DNA of 64,000 nt from Balneola sp. MJW-20 (lineage in GTDB: Bacteria; Bacteroidota; Rhodothermia; Balneolales; Balneolaceae). The DNA is taken from positions 620,001-684,000 of the forward strand of contig NZ_JBFNXW010000001.1 of NCBI RefSeq assembly GCF_040811775.1. Direction: 5' to 3'. How positions within the stretch are numbered: position 1 is the first letter of the stretch; each line of letters starts with the position of its first letter. The position numbers and the translations under genes are program-made. The notes beneath the pieces were generated by a model. That model searched no databases. It saw only the letters and a program-made list of their open reading frames with translations, and was not told the DNA's origin. Shown piece by piece: positions 1 to 9,878 of this stretch.

Positions 1-639
1 GTTATCGGGACCTCCAGAAGTAAACATTCTCCCTTTAAGAATGCGCAGTACTCGCATATTAAATGTGATTTATCAAATGATGATGAGCTGGACTTAATCC
101 GTGATCTTATATCGAACAAATGCCCTGATGTTGTGATCAATAATGCAGGTATATTTGAAGATGCAGATATCTCTTCCGATGACAGTTCCTGGTTAAACAA
201 CTGGGATAAAACACTTCAGGTTAACCTGAAAGCACCTGCCATTATCTGCAAATGGGCAGTAAATACCTGGGTGAAAAAGGAATGTCCTGGCAGAATCATA
301 AATGTATCATCAAGAGCTGCATATAGAGGAGATACACAGGAATATGCCAGTTATGCAGCTTCAAAGGCCGGCCTAGTAGCCTTTACCAAAAGCCTGGCCA
401 GAGATCTGGGTAAAAATAAGATTACAGCTTATACCATAGCACCGGGTTTTGTACATACTGATATGGCTGAAAATTCGATCCAGATATACGGTAAAGATTA
501 TCTTACGAAGGGGCTCGCTCTGGATAACATTGCACCACCTTCTCAGGTTGGTGAACTGGCTTATTTTCTTAGCACTGCAGACATTACGCACATGACCGGG
601 CAGACTTTCCATATTAACTCAGGTTCCTACATCATATAA
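1..639 (+). CDS. Short-chain dehydrogenase/reductase, 5' end outside window
   Basis: The frame is open from base 1, so the start codon and the glycine-rich TGxxxGxG cofactor loop lie outside the window. The visible 212 codons begin just after beta strand 2 (VIGTSR) and show the NNAG motif (visible residues 47-50), the NVSS region with the catalytic serine (101-104) and the YAASK motif with catalytic Tyr118 and Lys122. The family performs NAD(P)-dependent carbonyl reduction or alcohol oxidation. The C-terminus (TGQTFHINSG) looks FabG-like, but SDR substrates cannot be read from sequence. It ends 10 bases before fni and is probably cotranscribed with it. Confidence 0.88.
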   Translation, partial: VIGTSRSKHSPFKNAQYSHIKCDLSNDDELDLIRDLISNKCPDVVINNAGIFEDADISSDDSSWLNNWDKTLQVNLKAPAIICKWAVNTWVKKECPGRIINVSSRAAYRGDTQEYASYAASKAGLVAFTKSLARDLGKNKITAYTIAPGFVHTDMAENSIQIYGKDYLTKGLALDNIAPPSQVGELAYFLSTADITHMTGQTFHINSGSYII

Positions 640-649
640 ACAGATCTGA

Positions 650-1675
650 ATGAGTATTAAAGACAGAAAAAAAGATCATATACAGCTGACCATTAATGAT
701 AAAACTCAATATGATCTGAAGTCAGGATTTGAAGAATATTATTTTGACCATAATGCACTTCCTGAAGTAAATATTGAAGAAGTGTCAACAAAAGCTGACC
801 TGTGTGGTAGACAATTTTCGATGCCTCTTTTTCTATCTTCTATGACCGGTGGACATGCTGATTCTGTATCTGTGAATGAAGTCATAGCTGAGGTTGCACA
901 GGAAATGGACCTGCCATTTGGAGTTGGTTCTCAGAGGGCTATGCTGGAAGATCCGGGGCTCACTGAGACTTTCTCTGTTGCCCGCAAAAAAGCCCCGAGT
1001 GCATTTATCGCTTCGAATATAGGTGGAGTTCAGCTGACTGAGGGTTTCTCAGATGCCTCGATCCGGTCAATGATCGAATCGGTAGAGGCTGATGCGGTTA
1101 TCGTTCATTTGAACCCATTACAGGAACTTATGCAGCCGGAGGGTGATCATGATTTCAGGGGAGTTTTAAACGGTATTGAAAGACTGGCAGCAAAAATAGA
1201 TTTACCTCTCATTGTTAAGGAAACAGGGGCCGGAATCTCAGCTCAGGTGGCTAGGAAGTTGTTAAATGCAGGAGCGGCAGTAATCGACATAGCTGGGGCA
1301 GGCGGGACCAGTTGGGCTAAAGTTGAAAACCTGCGTGATGTCAACCCAAAACCTGAACACATATTTGATAACTGGGGAATTCCCACAGTAGTCTGCCTGG
1401 ATGAGATCTCCAAACTAAATTGGGAAAGATCTTTTCAAATCATTGCATCCGGTGGCATCCGAAATTCATCGGATATCGTAAAAGCATTATGCCTGGGCAG
1501 TCATTTTACGGCCAGTGCTCAACCTTTGATCAAAGCCATTCATGAAAATGGTGCAGAAGGCCTGATGTCTTTGCTGCAAACATGGAAATATCAGATCAAA
1601 ATCCATTTAACACTGCTTGGCTGTACAACTGTCAAAGAACTTAGCAGGTCTCATTTAAGACGTTTAGGATCTTAA
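650..1675 (+). CDS. fni: Type 2 isopentenyl-diphosphate delta-isomerase (FMN-dependent)
   Basis: Interconverts isopentenyl and dimethylallyl diphosphate with reduced FMN in the cytoplasm, supplying both building blocks for the prenyl synthase encoded next. The 341 residues match the family's usual length. Visible signatures are RKKDH near the N-terminus (6-10), SSMTGGH (63-69), GVGSQR (91-96), the long HLNPLQELMQPEGD motif (153-166) that carries the catalytic glutamine and metal-binding glutamate region, KETGAGIS (190-197) and the phosphate loop GAGGTSW (216-222). The ATG start lies 10 bases after the SDR stop. A bare TIM-barrel oxidoreductase is the only alternative and the motif set argues against it. 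Confidence 0.95.
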   Translation: MSIKDRKKDHIQLTINDKTQYDLKSGFEEYYFDHNALPEVNIEEVSTKADLCGRQFSMPLFLSSMTGGHADSVSVNEVIAEVAQEMDLPFGVGSQRAMLEDPGLTETFSVARKKAPSAFIASNIGGVQLTEGFSDASIRSMIESVEADAVIVHLNPLQELMQPEGDHDFRGVLNGIERLAAKIDLPLIVKETGAGISAQVARKLLNAGAAVIDIAGAGGTSWAKVENLRDVNPKPEHIFDNWGIPTVVCLDEISKLNWERSFQIIASGGIRNSSDIVKALCLGSHFTASAQPLIKAIHENGAEGLMSLLQTWKYQIKIHLTLLGCTTVKELSRSHLRRLGS

Positions 1676-1729
1676 ATACTCCTCAAATTTGCTTATATTC
1701 GGAACCTTTAATCATCTACATCAAATAGA

Positions 1730-2728
1730 TTGAGTCAGAAGATAGATTTAAATACTTCTTTAATCGGGCAGATAGAGAAAGAGCTTTCAGGTTTACCACT
1801 ACCGGATACACCAAATAGCCTTTATGACCCATTTCGCTATGCATTAAAAATGGGAGGAAAAAGAGTCAGACCCTTTATGTGTTTACTGGCAAATGGGCTA
1901 TGCGGAGGAAATACGGACGAAGCAATCCCTGCAGCTCTTGCTGTTGAGATCCTTCATAATTTTACCCTTGTCCATGACGACATCATGGATCGTGCCGATA
2001 CCAGGAGAGGAGTTGAAAGTGTTTTTCATAAATGGGACACTAACAAAGCTATACTCTCAGGGGATGTCATGTTCTCCGTATCAATGCAGCAGCTAAATTA
2101 TTATGGAAGTAATGAAAAATTCGGCAAACATGACTACGCTGCTTTAAATGAAGTATTTTTGAATGCTATCACTACGGTCTGTGAAGGACAAGCTCTTGAT
2201 ATGGATTTCGTAGACCGACAGGATGTAGATCATGACGAATATCTCAATATGATAGCTGGCAAAACTGGAGCTTTACTCGGTGCCTCACTGGAAATGGGTG
2301 CTATCACTGCACAAGCCGGATCGGATACCAGGAAAAAGCTCTATTCTTTTGGAATGGAACTGGGACTCGCATTCCAGATTCAGGATGACCTTCTTGATGC
2401 GACTGCTGATCCGGAGAAATTCGGAAAGAAATTGGGCGGAGATATCTATGAAGGTAAAAAAACTTACCTTACCATATTAGCACTGGAAAGGGCTGACGGA
2501 GAAAATAAAGCTTTTATTCAGCAGGTACTTGACGACAATAATCCTGCAAATGACTCAGTTACAAAAGTCCTGGAAATGTTTCATCAACTGGGCGTGATTA
2601 AAGATATTAGTAATGAGGTCGATACTCACTACGAAAAAGCTGAAGAGATCTTAAATGATTTTAGCGAATCCCCCTACAAAACTGAATTGAACAATCTTCT
2701 ACTATTTTTGAAAAACCGCGATCACTAA
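1730..2728 (+). CDS. Polyprenyl (trans-isoprenyl) diphosphate synthase
   Basis: Condenses isopentenyl diphosphate onto allylic diphosphates. The 332-residue protein has GKRVRP (43-48), the first aspartate-rich motif DDIMD (83-87) and the second DDLLD (219-223), both needed for magnesium-diphosphate binding, with the conserved KKLGGDI following. The first motif has no two-residue insertion, and Phe78 sits five residues before it; an aromatic at that place limits chain length in archaeal-type GGPP synthases, so a short-chain (GGPP/FPP) product is a reasonable inference. The proposed start is TTG at 1730; no strong ribosome site is seen. It follows fni by 54 bases and overlaps bamD by one base. 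Confidence 0.9.
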   Translation: MSQKIDLNTSLIGQIEKELSGLPLPDTPNSLYDPFRYALKMGGKRVRPFMCLLANGLCGGNTDEAIPAALAVEILHNFTLVHDDIMDRADTRRGVESVFHKWDTNKAILSGDVMFSVSMQQLNYYGSNEKFGKHDYAALNEVFLNAITTVCEGQALDMDFVDRQDVDHDEYLNMIAGKTGALLGASLEMGAITAQAGSDTRKKLYSFGMELGLAFQIQDDLLDATADPEKFGKKLGGDIYEGKKTYLTILALERADGENKAFIQQVLDDNNPANDSVTKVLEMFHQLGVIKDISNEVDTHYEKAEEILNDFSESPYKTELNNLLLFLKNRDH

Positions 2729-3570
2729 TGATTACAAAACAAATGACTAAGAGTCTGGGAATCCTGTTTGCTTTTACGATCCTGTTATCAGCATGTAATA
2801 AAAATAAATTCATTCGCCCTGGTGATACAGCCGAAGTTGCTTATAACAAAGCAATGAAATTATTTGAGGACGAAGATTATGTTGATGCAGCAGATGCATT
2901 TGATACTGTTACCAGGGTTGCCCGAGGGTCCGAATATGCTGAAAATGCCCAGTATTATCTTGCAGAAAGTTACTACAGGTCTGAACAATTTCTTCTAGCT
3001 GCTTCAGAATTTGACCGTTTTGTAAGTTACTACCCCCAAAGTACTCAAAGACAAGAAGTAGAGTATAAAGCGGCACTTTGTTTCTTTAATATCAGTCCTC
3101 GATACAGACTGGATCAGACCGAGACCAGGCAGGCCATTGAGCGGTTCCAGTTGTACATAAACAGATATCCTAATTCCGAGTATGTACCCGACGCTGCTGA
3201 TAAGATTGACCGTTTAAGAGAAAAACTGGCCAGAAAGGATTTTGAAGCCGGAGAGTTTTATTATCGTACCAACCGATACGAAGCCGCTACCATATATTAT
3301 ACCCTAACGATTGATCAATATCCGGAAACAGTATGGGCTGAAAGAGCTCTCATTCGACAGATCAATGCGTTCATAGATTACGCTGATAATAGTGTCGAAG
3401 AAAGACAGGTAGAACGCTATTCTAAGGCTATTGAGACCTACGAAAAATTCATACAACTTTTCCCTACCAGCGAATACAGAGCAGAAGCTGAATTGCTGAG
3501 AGATCAGGCTGAAAAGAGACTCCTTGAATTAGGCGGGAACTCAGGGATCGTACAATCTGATCAGGGTTAA
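2728..3570 (+). CDS. bamD: Outer-membrane assembly lipoprotein BamD
   Basis: Subunit of the BAM complex that inserts beta-barrel proteins into the outer membrane. Residues 1-22 are a lipoprotein signal with lipobox LSAC (Cys23), followed by tetratricopeptide-like helical repeats, for example the EYAENAQYYLAESYY and PQSTQRQEVEYKAALCF segments and a second half with SEYVPDAADKIDRLREKLA. At 280 residues it has BamD/YfiO length. It overlaps the prenyl synthase stop by one base (TAATG) and shares the same one-base overlap with nadD, so it is translationally coupled inside this operon. A generic TPR lipoprotein is possible but less likely. Confidence 0.9.
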   Translation: MITKQMTKSLGILFAFTILLSACNKNKFIRPGDTAEVAYNKAMKLFEDEDYVDAADAFDTVTRVARGSEYAENAQYYLAESYYRSEQFLLAASEFDRFVSYYPQSTQRQEVEYKAALCFFNISPRYRLDQTETRQAIERFQLYINRYPNSEYVPDAADKIDRLREKLARKDFEAGEFYYRTNRYEAATIYYTLTIDQYPETVWAERALIRQINAFIDYADNSVEERQVERYSKAIETYEKFIQLFPTSEYRAEAELLRDQAEKRLLELGGNSGIVQSDQG

Positions 3571-4157
3571 TGAGTTCTGGACCGATAGGTATATTCGGCG
3601 GTACATTCGACCCTGTACATAAAGGACATGAATCTATAGCGGCTTCATTTCTAGGATCCGGGCAAATTGATGAACTATGGGTTATGCTTACCCCATTGCC
3701 CCCGCATAAACTGGAAAGTGAGCACGTAGCCTATGATCACAGACTTAAAATGCTGAAACTGGTATTCGGCAATCAGGACCGGATTAGGATATCAACCATC
3801 GAAAAAACGCTCCCCAAACCCTCTTATACCTATCAGACCATCCGAGAATTAAAAAAGAGATTTCCGGATAACAGATACCTGTTTTGCATGGGTGAAGACA
3901 GTCTGGAGAAGTTTCATACATGGAAATTCTACGAGAGGATACTGGAAGAATGTAAGTTACTGGTTGCACAGCGACCAGGGGCAGATCATCACCTGGTGAA
4001 ACCAGAGATCATCAGTAAAACTATTTTTGTGGATCATGAGCCCTTGGATATATCATCCACTGAAGTCAAGAACAAACTGAAGCAAGGTAGCGACTGTAGG
4101 GATCAGTTAAACCCGGATGTACTCAATTATATTGAAAATGAAGGTTTATATACCTAA
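3570..4157 (+). CDS. nadD: Nicotinate-nucleotide adenylyltransferase
   Basis: Transfers AMP from ATP to nicotinate mononucleotide, the penultimate step of NAD synthesis. The N-terminus carries the nucleotidyltransferase signature GGTFDPVHKGH (10-20) with the (H/T)xGH catalytic histidines, and the C-terminal third has ISSTEVK (161-167), the second ATP-binding signature. Length 195 is typical. The GEDS motif around residue 112 also matches the family. The start overlaps the bamD stop by one base, supporting the ATG at 3570. Confidence 0.94.
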   Translation: MSSGPIGIFGGTFDPVHKGHESIAASFLGSGQIDELWVMLTPLPPHKLESEHVAYDHRLKMLKLVFGNQDRIRISTIEKTLPKPSYTYQTIRELKKRFPDNRYLFCMGEDSLEKFHTWKFYERILEECKLLVAQRPGADHHLVKPEIISKTIFVDHEPLDISSTEVKNKLKQGSDCRDQLNPDVLNYIENEGLYT

Positions 4158-4190
4158 ATATAGGTGTATAACCTTTTTTAAAAGAAGCCC

Positions 4191-5207
4191 TTGGACCGAA
4201 AACACTTTTTAAAGACAACTGGCATCATTTCTATGCTTCCAGGTATGGCTATTTTAAATACCTGCGATCAGAAAATAGGTGATCATCCGAAGTATGAACT
4301 ACTGAAACCCAACAGTATCGATTTTACATCGAATCTGGGACTTGTGGCACCTGCAAGCCCAATCTACCTTAAAAGTGACTTTGATAAGATGATCACGAAT
4401 CTGAATGATCTTGGATTTACACTCAAAAGGGGAAAATATGTAGAGGAAAAAAACGGATACCTGGCTGGCTCTGATGAGCAAAGAGCAGAAGATCTGATGA
4501 ATATGTTTCGCGATAAAGAAATAGACGCGATCATGTGTATCAGGGGGGGCTGGGGTTCAAACCGGATTCTCTCAATGATCGATTATGATCTGATCCGGTC
4601 TAACCCAAAACCATTGATTGGGTTCAGCGATATTACTTCCCTGCATATGGCTATTTATAAAAAGTCTTCTATGGTCACGTACCACGGGCCCGTTGGTAAA
4701 TCTGTGTGGACTCCGTATTCCATAAACTCATTTGAGTCTACTTTGATCAAAGGGGACAAGACCCGCTATTCTGTTATCGATGATCAGAAATATACTATAC
4801 AGGCTGGAGAGGCCTCTGGGGTACTTCTGGGAGGGAACCTGAGTGTTCTTTGTTCATTAATAGGTTCTGAATATTTGCCGGATTTCTCAGGTGCCATTTT
4901 GTTTGTTGAGGATATTGGTGAAAGCGTATATCGAATCGACCGCATGCTTATGCAACTAAAGATGGCCGGAATCCTGAACGCCATTTCAGGATTTATTTTC
5001 GGGAAATGTACTGAATGTGATGCGGGACCTAATAGCCTGAAGTTAAATGAAGTACTAGAGCATTATATAAAGCCACTGCAAATTCCTGCCTTTTATGGAG
5101 CAATGATTAGTCATGAAGACGACAATGCTACTATTCCGGTTGGTATAGAAGCCGTTATGAATTCTTCTGATTGTACGATTTCACTGACAGAGGCGGCAGT
5201 AGCATAA
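4191..5207 (+). CDS. LD-carboxypeptidase, peptidase S66 family
   Basis: S66 enzymes cleave the terminal D-Ala from murein tetrapeptides (LdcA) or hydrolyse microcin C-like substrates (MccF). The 338 residues show RGGWGS (118-123), the nucleophile motif GFSDIT with Ser146, YHGPVGK (164-170), and the expected acidic and histidine members of the Ser-Glu-His triad near Glu240 (LFVED) and His308 (ISHED followed by IPVG). The first 25 residues (RKHFLKTTGII then a hydrophobic run and NTC) look like an export signal of Tat or lipoprotein type, unusual for cytoplasmic LdcA. The start is TTG at 4191, 33 bases after nadD. Confidence 0.88.
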   Translation: MDRKHFLKTTGIISMLPGMAILNTCDQKIGDHPKYELLKPNSIDFTSNLGLVAPASPIYLKSDFDKMITNLNDLGFTLKRGKYVEEKNGYLAGSDEQRAEDLMNMFRDKEIDAIMCIRGGWGSNRILSMIDYDLIRSNPKPLIGFSDITSLHMAIYKKSSMVTYHGPVGKSVWTPYSINSFESTLIKGDKTRYSVIDDQKYTIQAGEASGVLLGGNLSVLCSLIGSEYLPDFSGAILFVEDIGESVYRIDRMLMQLKMAGILNAISGFIFGKCTECDAGPNSLKLNEVLEHYIKPLQIPAFYGAMISHEDDNATIPVGIEAVMNSSDCTISLTEAAVA

Positions 5208-5231
5208 ATGTGAGATTATTTCCATGATGAT

Positions 5232-6302
5232 CTAACCTGGATAATGCGATCTCAGATGATCATAATATTTTCCCGTGAGATCAGAATAGGATCCCATAAG
5301 ATCTGCAGTTAAACAGGAATGAACGGGCAGTATCTCTATATGATCCCCAATTTTAATCTCATTGAAGAACTCTTCACTACATTCGACGATACCATGCTCC
5401 TGGGATATTGAGACTAATCTGGAAGACTTGTTTCCTTTAACATACCCAAAATGCTTTCCGGATGAATCTGATAAAAATTCTTTAGATAAATGGACCGCTC
5501 CGCCATGTATGATCAGTTGCTTTCTTTCGGCTTTCTTTTCAACTACCGGGCAGCATAAACTGACGGAAATATCCTCTTCAGAACAGGAACCGATGGCTGA
5601 TTGCATGAGATCATAAAATACAAAGTTACCTGGGCTCAACTGGCTAACCGGACCAAAAGATTCCAGTACAGAACAGGTAGGAGTATCTCCGTAACATATA
5701 TCTGCATCCGGGAAAAGTGAACGGATCTTCTCCAAACCTGATAAAATGTTTTTACCTAATTCGCTTATTTCATTGCGGCTATTGCATTTATAACTATTAC
5801 CTGCATGACAATAGAACCCTATAAAATGAAGCAAATTTGACTTTTTTATATGATCAGCCAGTTCCCTGATGCTTTTTATATCGGTATATGACAACCCACT
5901 TCTACCATAATCCGGATCAAGTTCTATATATACACCGATAGTTGTATTTAATCCCTCTGACAACAGATCACAAACTCTTTTAGACTGTACTAAAAGCCTG
6001 AGGTCGGCATCCTCAGATAGCTTATTGTAACGGTTTATCTCCAGTATATTTGCGGGAAAAGCAATAGTAACATCATTCCAGCCTGCTCTCATAAAGTATT
6101 CCGCCATATTTGTGGAAGAGACGGTGATTCCCTTTGTTCCGTATTCCCTGAAAATACTGCCAATCATCAAAGACTGATGTGTCTTGAAGTGAGGCCGGAA
6201 TTCAAGTGCATTGGACCGGGCTTTTTCAGACATGGTTTTTATATGTTGCCTGGTCTTTTCTATATCAATTTTCAAAAAAGGAGTAGGGGATAAGGTTTTC
6301 AT
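5232..6302 (-). CDS. D-threonine aldolase / D-serine dehydratase-like PLP protein
   Basis: Fold type III PLP enzyme of the alanine-racemase N-terminal barrel plus DSD1-like C-terminal domain. The PLP lysine is Lys40 in RPHFKTH, and the C-terminal metal site of the D-threonine aldolase/D-serine dehydratase group is visible as His328 and Cys330 (PVHSCLT). ELDPDYGRSGL and FYCHAGNSY are further family motifs. It probably splits or deaminates a D-3-hydroxy amino acid; exact substrate is inference. The 356-residue frame begins with ATG sharing one base with the stop of the upstream phosphatase gene, so the two are coupled. Confidence 0.87.
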   Translation of the reverse strand: MKTLSPTPFLKIDIEKTRQHIKTMSEKARSNALEFRPHFKTHQSLMIGSIFREYGTKGITVSSTNMAEYFMRAGWNDVTIAFPANILEINRYNKLSEDADLRLLVQSKRVCDLLSEGLNTTIGVYIELDPDYGRSGLSYTDIKSIRELADHIKKSNLLHFIGFYCHAGNSYKCNSRNEISELGKNILSGLEKIRSLFPDADICYGDTPTCSVLESFGPVSQLSPGNFVFYDLMQSAIGSCSEEDISVSLCCPVVEKKAERKQLIIHGGAVHLSKEFLSDSSGKHFGYVKGNKSSRLVSISQEHGIVECSEEFFNEIKIGDHIEILPVHSCLTADLMGSYSDLTGKYYDHLRSHYPG

Positions 6303-7141
6303 TAATTTTTTGGATTGAGGCTGTTTAGGATAATTTTATTCCTTTCTGTTTCAGTTAGGGTATTTTGAAATTCAAATATTGATTGTTCCCAGGAACCATA
6401 TATAGGATTCGGCAGAATGAACCAGCTATTACCCCATTTATCCCGATTGTTAATTACGATCTGATCGCGTGCAGAACTACTGACATTTTTGGCATCATAA
6501 AAGTCATTCAGATCATCACCAAACATCATGATGACCTCATAGTTTTGTTTTACCATTGCTCTTCGGTTTATTTTCGATGAGTTCCAGTCTTCACGTTCAT
6601 ATTTGGTGAGTAAAACGTCAATATCCTCGTTCAGGGGGAATCCTAATGCAGATAAGTTGCTGAAGGTGGCTTCTTCTGTGTCAGCATCTCTATTTGTGAT
6701 ATAGAAGATCTGAATATCATTAGAGGCTGCGAAAGTCAGGAAATCAACAGCACCTGCAATAGCCTCTGCCTGTGCTTCATTAACCCATTCATTCCAGTCC
6801 TCATTGTTGTAGTTACTTCCTTTGAGTATCATACGTGCCTGAAAAGGACTATTATCAAGCACAGTTTCGTCAACGTCTACAATAATGGCATAAGGCTTCT
6901 GGCTGATTAAGCTGTCTTTTTTAATTTGTTCTGATAGTATATCATTTAACTTTTGTGTTGCCACAGAGTAAACCTGAATGCACTGAGCGTCATACTCTGA
7001 AGCATTCTGCACCCATAAGGCAGACCGCGTTGTGGGGTGATCCACCAGGCTTTTCGATGAGCAGGCTGTAAACAGCAGCATGGCGACAATCATGAATAAC
7101 TTGCTTTGTAATGATTCGGAAAATCCACTTCCAGAGGACAT
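6302..7141 (-). CDS. HAD acid phosphatase / 5'-nucleotidase lipoprotein e(P4) family
   Basis: Predicted outer-membrane-anchored phosphatase that removes phosphate from nucleotides or NMN-type substrates at the cell surface. A hydrophobic stretch ends in lipobox FTAC (Cys27); the N-terminus before it (residues 1-14) is long and polar, so translation may start at Met17. The HAD nucleophile motif DVDETVLDN is at 89-97 (Asp89, Asp91), FYITNRD holds the motif II threonine, and MMFGDDLNDF is the acidic metal motif. Length 279 suits the e(P4)/class C family. It is the first gene of a two-gene - strand unit. Confidence 0.86.
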   Translation of the reverse strand: MSSGSGFSESLQSKLFMIVAMLLFTACSSKSLVDHPTTRSALWVQNASEYDAQCIQVYSVATQKLNDILSEQIKKDSLISQKPYAIIVDVDETVLDNSPFQARMILKGSNYNNEDWNEWVNEAQAEAIAGAVDFLTFAASNDIQIFYITNRDADTEEATFSNLSALGFPLNEDIDVLLTKYEREDWNSSKINRRAMVKQNYEVIMMFGDDLNDFYDAKNVSSSARDQIVINNRDKWGNSWFILPNPIYGSWEQSIFEFQNTLTETERNKIILNSLNPKN

Positions 7142-7226
7142 ATAAGCTTAATTTAATTTAATAGGTTAATTAGTGTAGACTGGCTCGATAAATTGTTAAT
7201 TTTAGGCCGCATTAACGGAAAAGGAA

Positions 7227-7667
7227 TTGCAGAAGATAATAGGACGAACGGAACTTGTCGAATTACCCAATTGGAATTTTAAGGGTATAGAAGCAAAAGT
7301 AGATACAGGAGCTTATACATCCAGTTTACATTGCCACCACATTGAAGAAGTTCAGGTAGAAGGTGAAAGATATGTTCAGTTCTATTTACTGGACCCGGAT
7401 CACCCGGCTTATAATGATCAGATAATCAAAGAACCGGTACATGATCAACGAGAGGTAAAAAGCTCGAATGGCACCATTCAACTAAGGTACTTTGTTAAAA
7501 CAAAAATATCCTTTTTCGGAGAGGACTTCGATATTGAATTGTCACTGACCGACCGTTCCGAAATGAAATATCCGTTATTGCTAGGCCGTAAATTTCTGAA
7601 AAGAATGAAATTTCTGGTCGACGTAAACAGGAAAAACCTATCACAAGTAAAGAATAAGGAAGAATAA
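7227..7667 (+). CDS. RimK-associated retropepsin-like (ATP-dependent zinc protease) domain protein
   Basis: 146-residue protein with the PF05618-type signature [11 protein letters not shown] (25-35): DTGA is the aspartic-protease motif of a retropepsin fold, though the family is annotated as a zinc protease. [15 protein letters not shown] text near the C-terminus ([10 protein letters not shown]) is the other conserved core. The family is almost always beside or fused to RimK-like ATP-grasp ligases, and here it overlaps rimK by one base. Start is TTG at 7227 behind an AAGGAA ribosome site. Its substrate is unknown; trimming or regulating poly-glutamylated products is inference from context. 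Confidence 0.85.
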   Translation: MQKIIGRTELVELPNWNFKGIEAKVDTGAYTSSLHCHHIEEVQVEGERYVQFYLLDPDHPAYNDQIIKEPVHDQREVKSSNGTIQLRYFVKTKISFFGEDFDIELSLTDRSEMKYPLLLGRKFLKRMKFLVDVNRKNLSQVKNKEE

Positions 7668-8590
7668 TGCAGATTGGCATATTGTCGCGTAACCCAAAGC
7701 TATATTCAACAAGAAGACTCGTAGAAGCTGCCGAGAAAAAAGGCTATGATATTGAGGTCATTGACCATTTGAAATGCGACATTGTTATTGAACAGGATAA
7801 TCCAACCATTTATTACCAGGGCCGGAAACTCGATTATTTCGATGCTATTATACCAAGGATCGGTGCCTCAGTAACTTTTTATGGAGCTGCTGTAGTACGT
7901 CAATTTGAAATGATGGATGTTGTAAGTGCAGTACATTCCCAGGCATTGGTAAGGTCCAGAGATAAGCTCCGGTCTTTACAAATACTGGCCAGTGCAGGCG
8001 TTGGACTTCCAAAGACCGTTTTTACTAATTATTCAAGAGAGGTTAAGAAGCTCATCGAATCGGTAGGAGGATCCCCGCTGATCGTTAAGTTGCTGGAGGG
8101 AACGCAAGGATACGGAGTAGTACTGGCACCCACTAAAAAAGCCGCAGAATCTATGATAGAAGCTTTTCACAGCATGAAGGCAAGGGTAATCGTGCAGGAA
8201 TTCATAGAGGAATCCAAAGGTGCTGATATCAGAGCTTTCGTTGTGGATGGTAAAGTGGTAGGAGCAATGAAAAGGCAAGGAAAAGAAGGTGAGTTCAGAT
8301 CAAATCTTCATCAGGGCGGTTCAGGTAGCCTTATTAAATTATCAAAACAGGAAAGAGCTGTTGCATTAACTGCTGCAAAAGCAATGGGTTTACCTATTGC
8401 CGGAGTTGACATGCTGCAATCATCAAGAGGACCTCTCATTCTGGAAGTTAACTCTTCACCGGGACTTGAAGGAATTGAAAACACAACCGGAAAAGATATA
8501 GCTTCTTCGGTGATCAATTACGTAGCTAAAACCGTGGATGAAAGAAAGAAAAGTCCTTCGAAGCGCCGAAAGGTAAAAAGAAATGCCTGA
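7667..8590 (+). CDS. rimK: RimK-family alpha-L-glutamate ligase (ATP-grasp)
   Basis: ATP-grasp ligase that adds glutamate residues to the C-terminus of ribosomal protein S6 or a related acceptor. The 307 residues have the RimK N-terminal domain ([26 protein letters not shown]), then the ATP-grasp core with [31 protein letters not shown], the glycine-rich FRSNLHQGG and the metal-binding [15 protein letters not shown]. The C-terminal 25 residues are a basic tail ([14 protein letters not shown]). It lies between the protease-like gene and the zinc deacylase, an arrangement repeated in many marine bacteria. Confidence 0.9.
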   Translation: MQIGILSRNPKLYSTRRLVEAAEKKGYDIEVIDHLKCDIVIEQDNPTIYYQGRKLDYFDAIIPRIGASVTFYGAAVVRQFEMMDVVSAVHSQALVRSRDKLRSLQILASAGVGLPKTVFTNYSREVKKLIESVGGSPLIVKLLEGTQGYGVVLAPTKKAAESMIEAFHSMKARVIVQEFIEESKGADIRAFVVDGKVVGAMKRQGKEGEFRSNLHQGGSGSLIKLSKQERAVALTAAKAMGLPIAGVDMLQSSRGPLILEVNSSPGLEGIENTTGKDIASSVINYVAKTVDERKKSPSKRRKVKRNA

Positions 8591-9524
8591 GCTCATTACC
8601 ATAGACAAACAGCGGTTTGCTCTAGGTGAATCGGGCAGGGTAGATCTTAGTATTGCTCGTTTGCCAACATATACTTCAATAGATTTACCTGTGCTGATCT
8701 ATCGTGCACCCGTTGATGGCCCCGTATTACTGCTAACAGGAGGATTGCACGGAGACGAGATTAATGGGGTAGAGATCGTTCGCAGAATGATCAATAAGGA
8801 CATCGTGGTACCCGAAAGAGGTACCGTTATTGCAATCCCGGTAGTAAATGTATATGGTTTTATTCAAAGTGCACGGGGTGTTCCCGATGGTAAAGATATT
8901 AACCGAAGCTTCCCGGGAGTAAAAAACGGGTCACTTGCCCGGTTACTGGCATATACTTTGATGCAGGACATTATTCCTCATATAGATTGTGGGATAGATT
9001 TTCATACCGGTGGAGCCAGCAGATCTAATTATCCCCAAATCAGATGCTCCTTTAATACAAAGGGCGCCAAAGAATTAGCTAATGCTTTTGCGCCACCGGT
9101 TATATTACATTCAACCCTTATTTCAAAATCATTCCGAGCGGCAGCTCACAAAAAAGGTAAACCCATACTGGTTTATGAAGCAGGAGAATCCCTGCGCTAT
9201 GACCTTCATGGTACTGAAGAAGCTATAAAGGGAACTCAAAGACTGATGAAACATCTGGGTATGACCTCCGCCGCACCTGAAAGATCCGAGACTGTAGAGT
9301 ACAAAAAATCTACATGGATAAGGGCTAAAAATGCGGGACTCTTTATGCCAAAAATAAGCCTTGGAGACAAACTGAAGAAAAGACAGGTATTTGGCTATAT
9401 TAGAGATCCCTACGGAGAAATTAACACCAAAGTAAGTGCCACCCGTGACGGGCAGGTCATAGGTTTAAATAATTGCCCGGTAGTTCATAAAGGTGATGCG
9501 CTTATTCATTATGCATATAATTAA
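8583..9524 (+). CDS. Succinylglutamate desuccinylase/aspartoacylase family zinc hydrolase
   Basis: M14-like zinc amidohydrolase. Zinc ligands are His56 and Glu59 in GLHGDE and His141 in [14 protein letters not shown] (105-112) is the substrate-binding motif of this group. A beta-rich C-terminal part (residues ~245-313, with [19 protein letters not shown]) fits the deacylase family. It overlaps rimK by 8 bases. Known members remove acyl groups from acyl-amino acids; here it may act on glutamyl or acyl modifications tied to RimK, which is inference from linkage only. Confidence 0.87.
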   Translation: MPELITIDKQRFALGESGRVDLSIARLPTYTSIDLPVLIYRAPVDGPVLLLTGGLHGDEINGVEIVRRMINKDIVVPERGTVIAIPVVNVYGFIQSARGVPDGKDINRSFPGVKNGSLARLLAYTLMQDIIPHIDCGIDFHTGGASRSNYPQIRCSFNTKGAKELANAFAPPVILHSTLISKSFRAAAHKKGKPILVYEAGESLRYDLHGTEEAIKGTQRLMKHLGMTSAAPERSETVEYKKSTWIRAKNAGLFMPKISLGDKLKKRQVFGYIRDPYGEINTKVSATRDGQVIGLNNCPVVHKGDALIHYAYN

Positions 9525-9530
9525 CAACAA

Positions 9531-9878
9531 GTGGACATAGAAATACTATTTACGGCTCTTTTAAACGAAAACTGGAAGATGTACAGTGATTCAGGAAGAT
9601 ATGAACCAGAAGAGCTCGAATCGGAGGGAGCAATAATCTGTGCAGACGGTAATAATATAAATGAATATTTGAATAGCCGATTCTCAGATCAAAATAAAAT
9701 ACTTGTATTAGTACTGGATCCGCTCAGAATACAATCTCCAATGAAACGGGTCAAAACAGAAGGCCATGACCTGGTAGAGCTCACAGAAGCTTTTTCACTG
9801 GATGCCATTATTGATAAGATAACAGTAGGGAAAGATCAGGATGATCAATTTAAGCTTTCCGTAAGGCATTTTGACTGA
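9531..9878 (+). CDS. DUF952-like small protein
   Basis: 115 residues, GTG start 6 bases after the deacylase. The spacing of conserved positions resembles DUF952: Trp16, then GRYEPEELESEG (23-34), a short strand, LNSRF, LVLVLDP and a final hydrophobic segment ending in DAIIDKI. The usual FIHCS sequence after the glycine is replaced by AIICAD, so it is a divergent member. DUF952 proteins are small and have no established reaction. Position between the RimK triad and a lipid kinase suggests cotranscription but not function. Confidence 0.6.
   Translation: MDIEILFTALLNENWKMYSDSGRYEPEELESEGAIICADGNNINEYLNSRFSDQNKILVLVLDPLRIQSPMKRVKTEGHDLVELTEAFSLDAIIDKITVGKDQDDQFKLSVRHFD

Noticed and set aside
4191..4270. 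Tat signal on the LD-carboxypeptidase
   Set aside because: Only Arg-Lys is present rather than Arg-Arg, and the TTG start is not certain, so I only mention it as a possible export signal.
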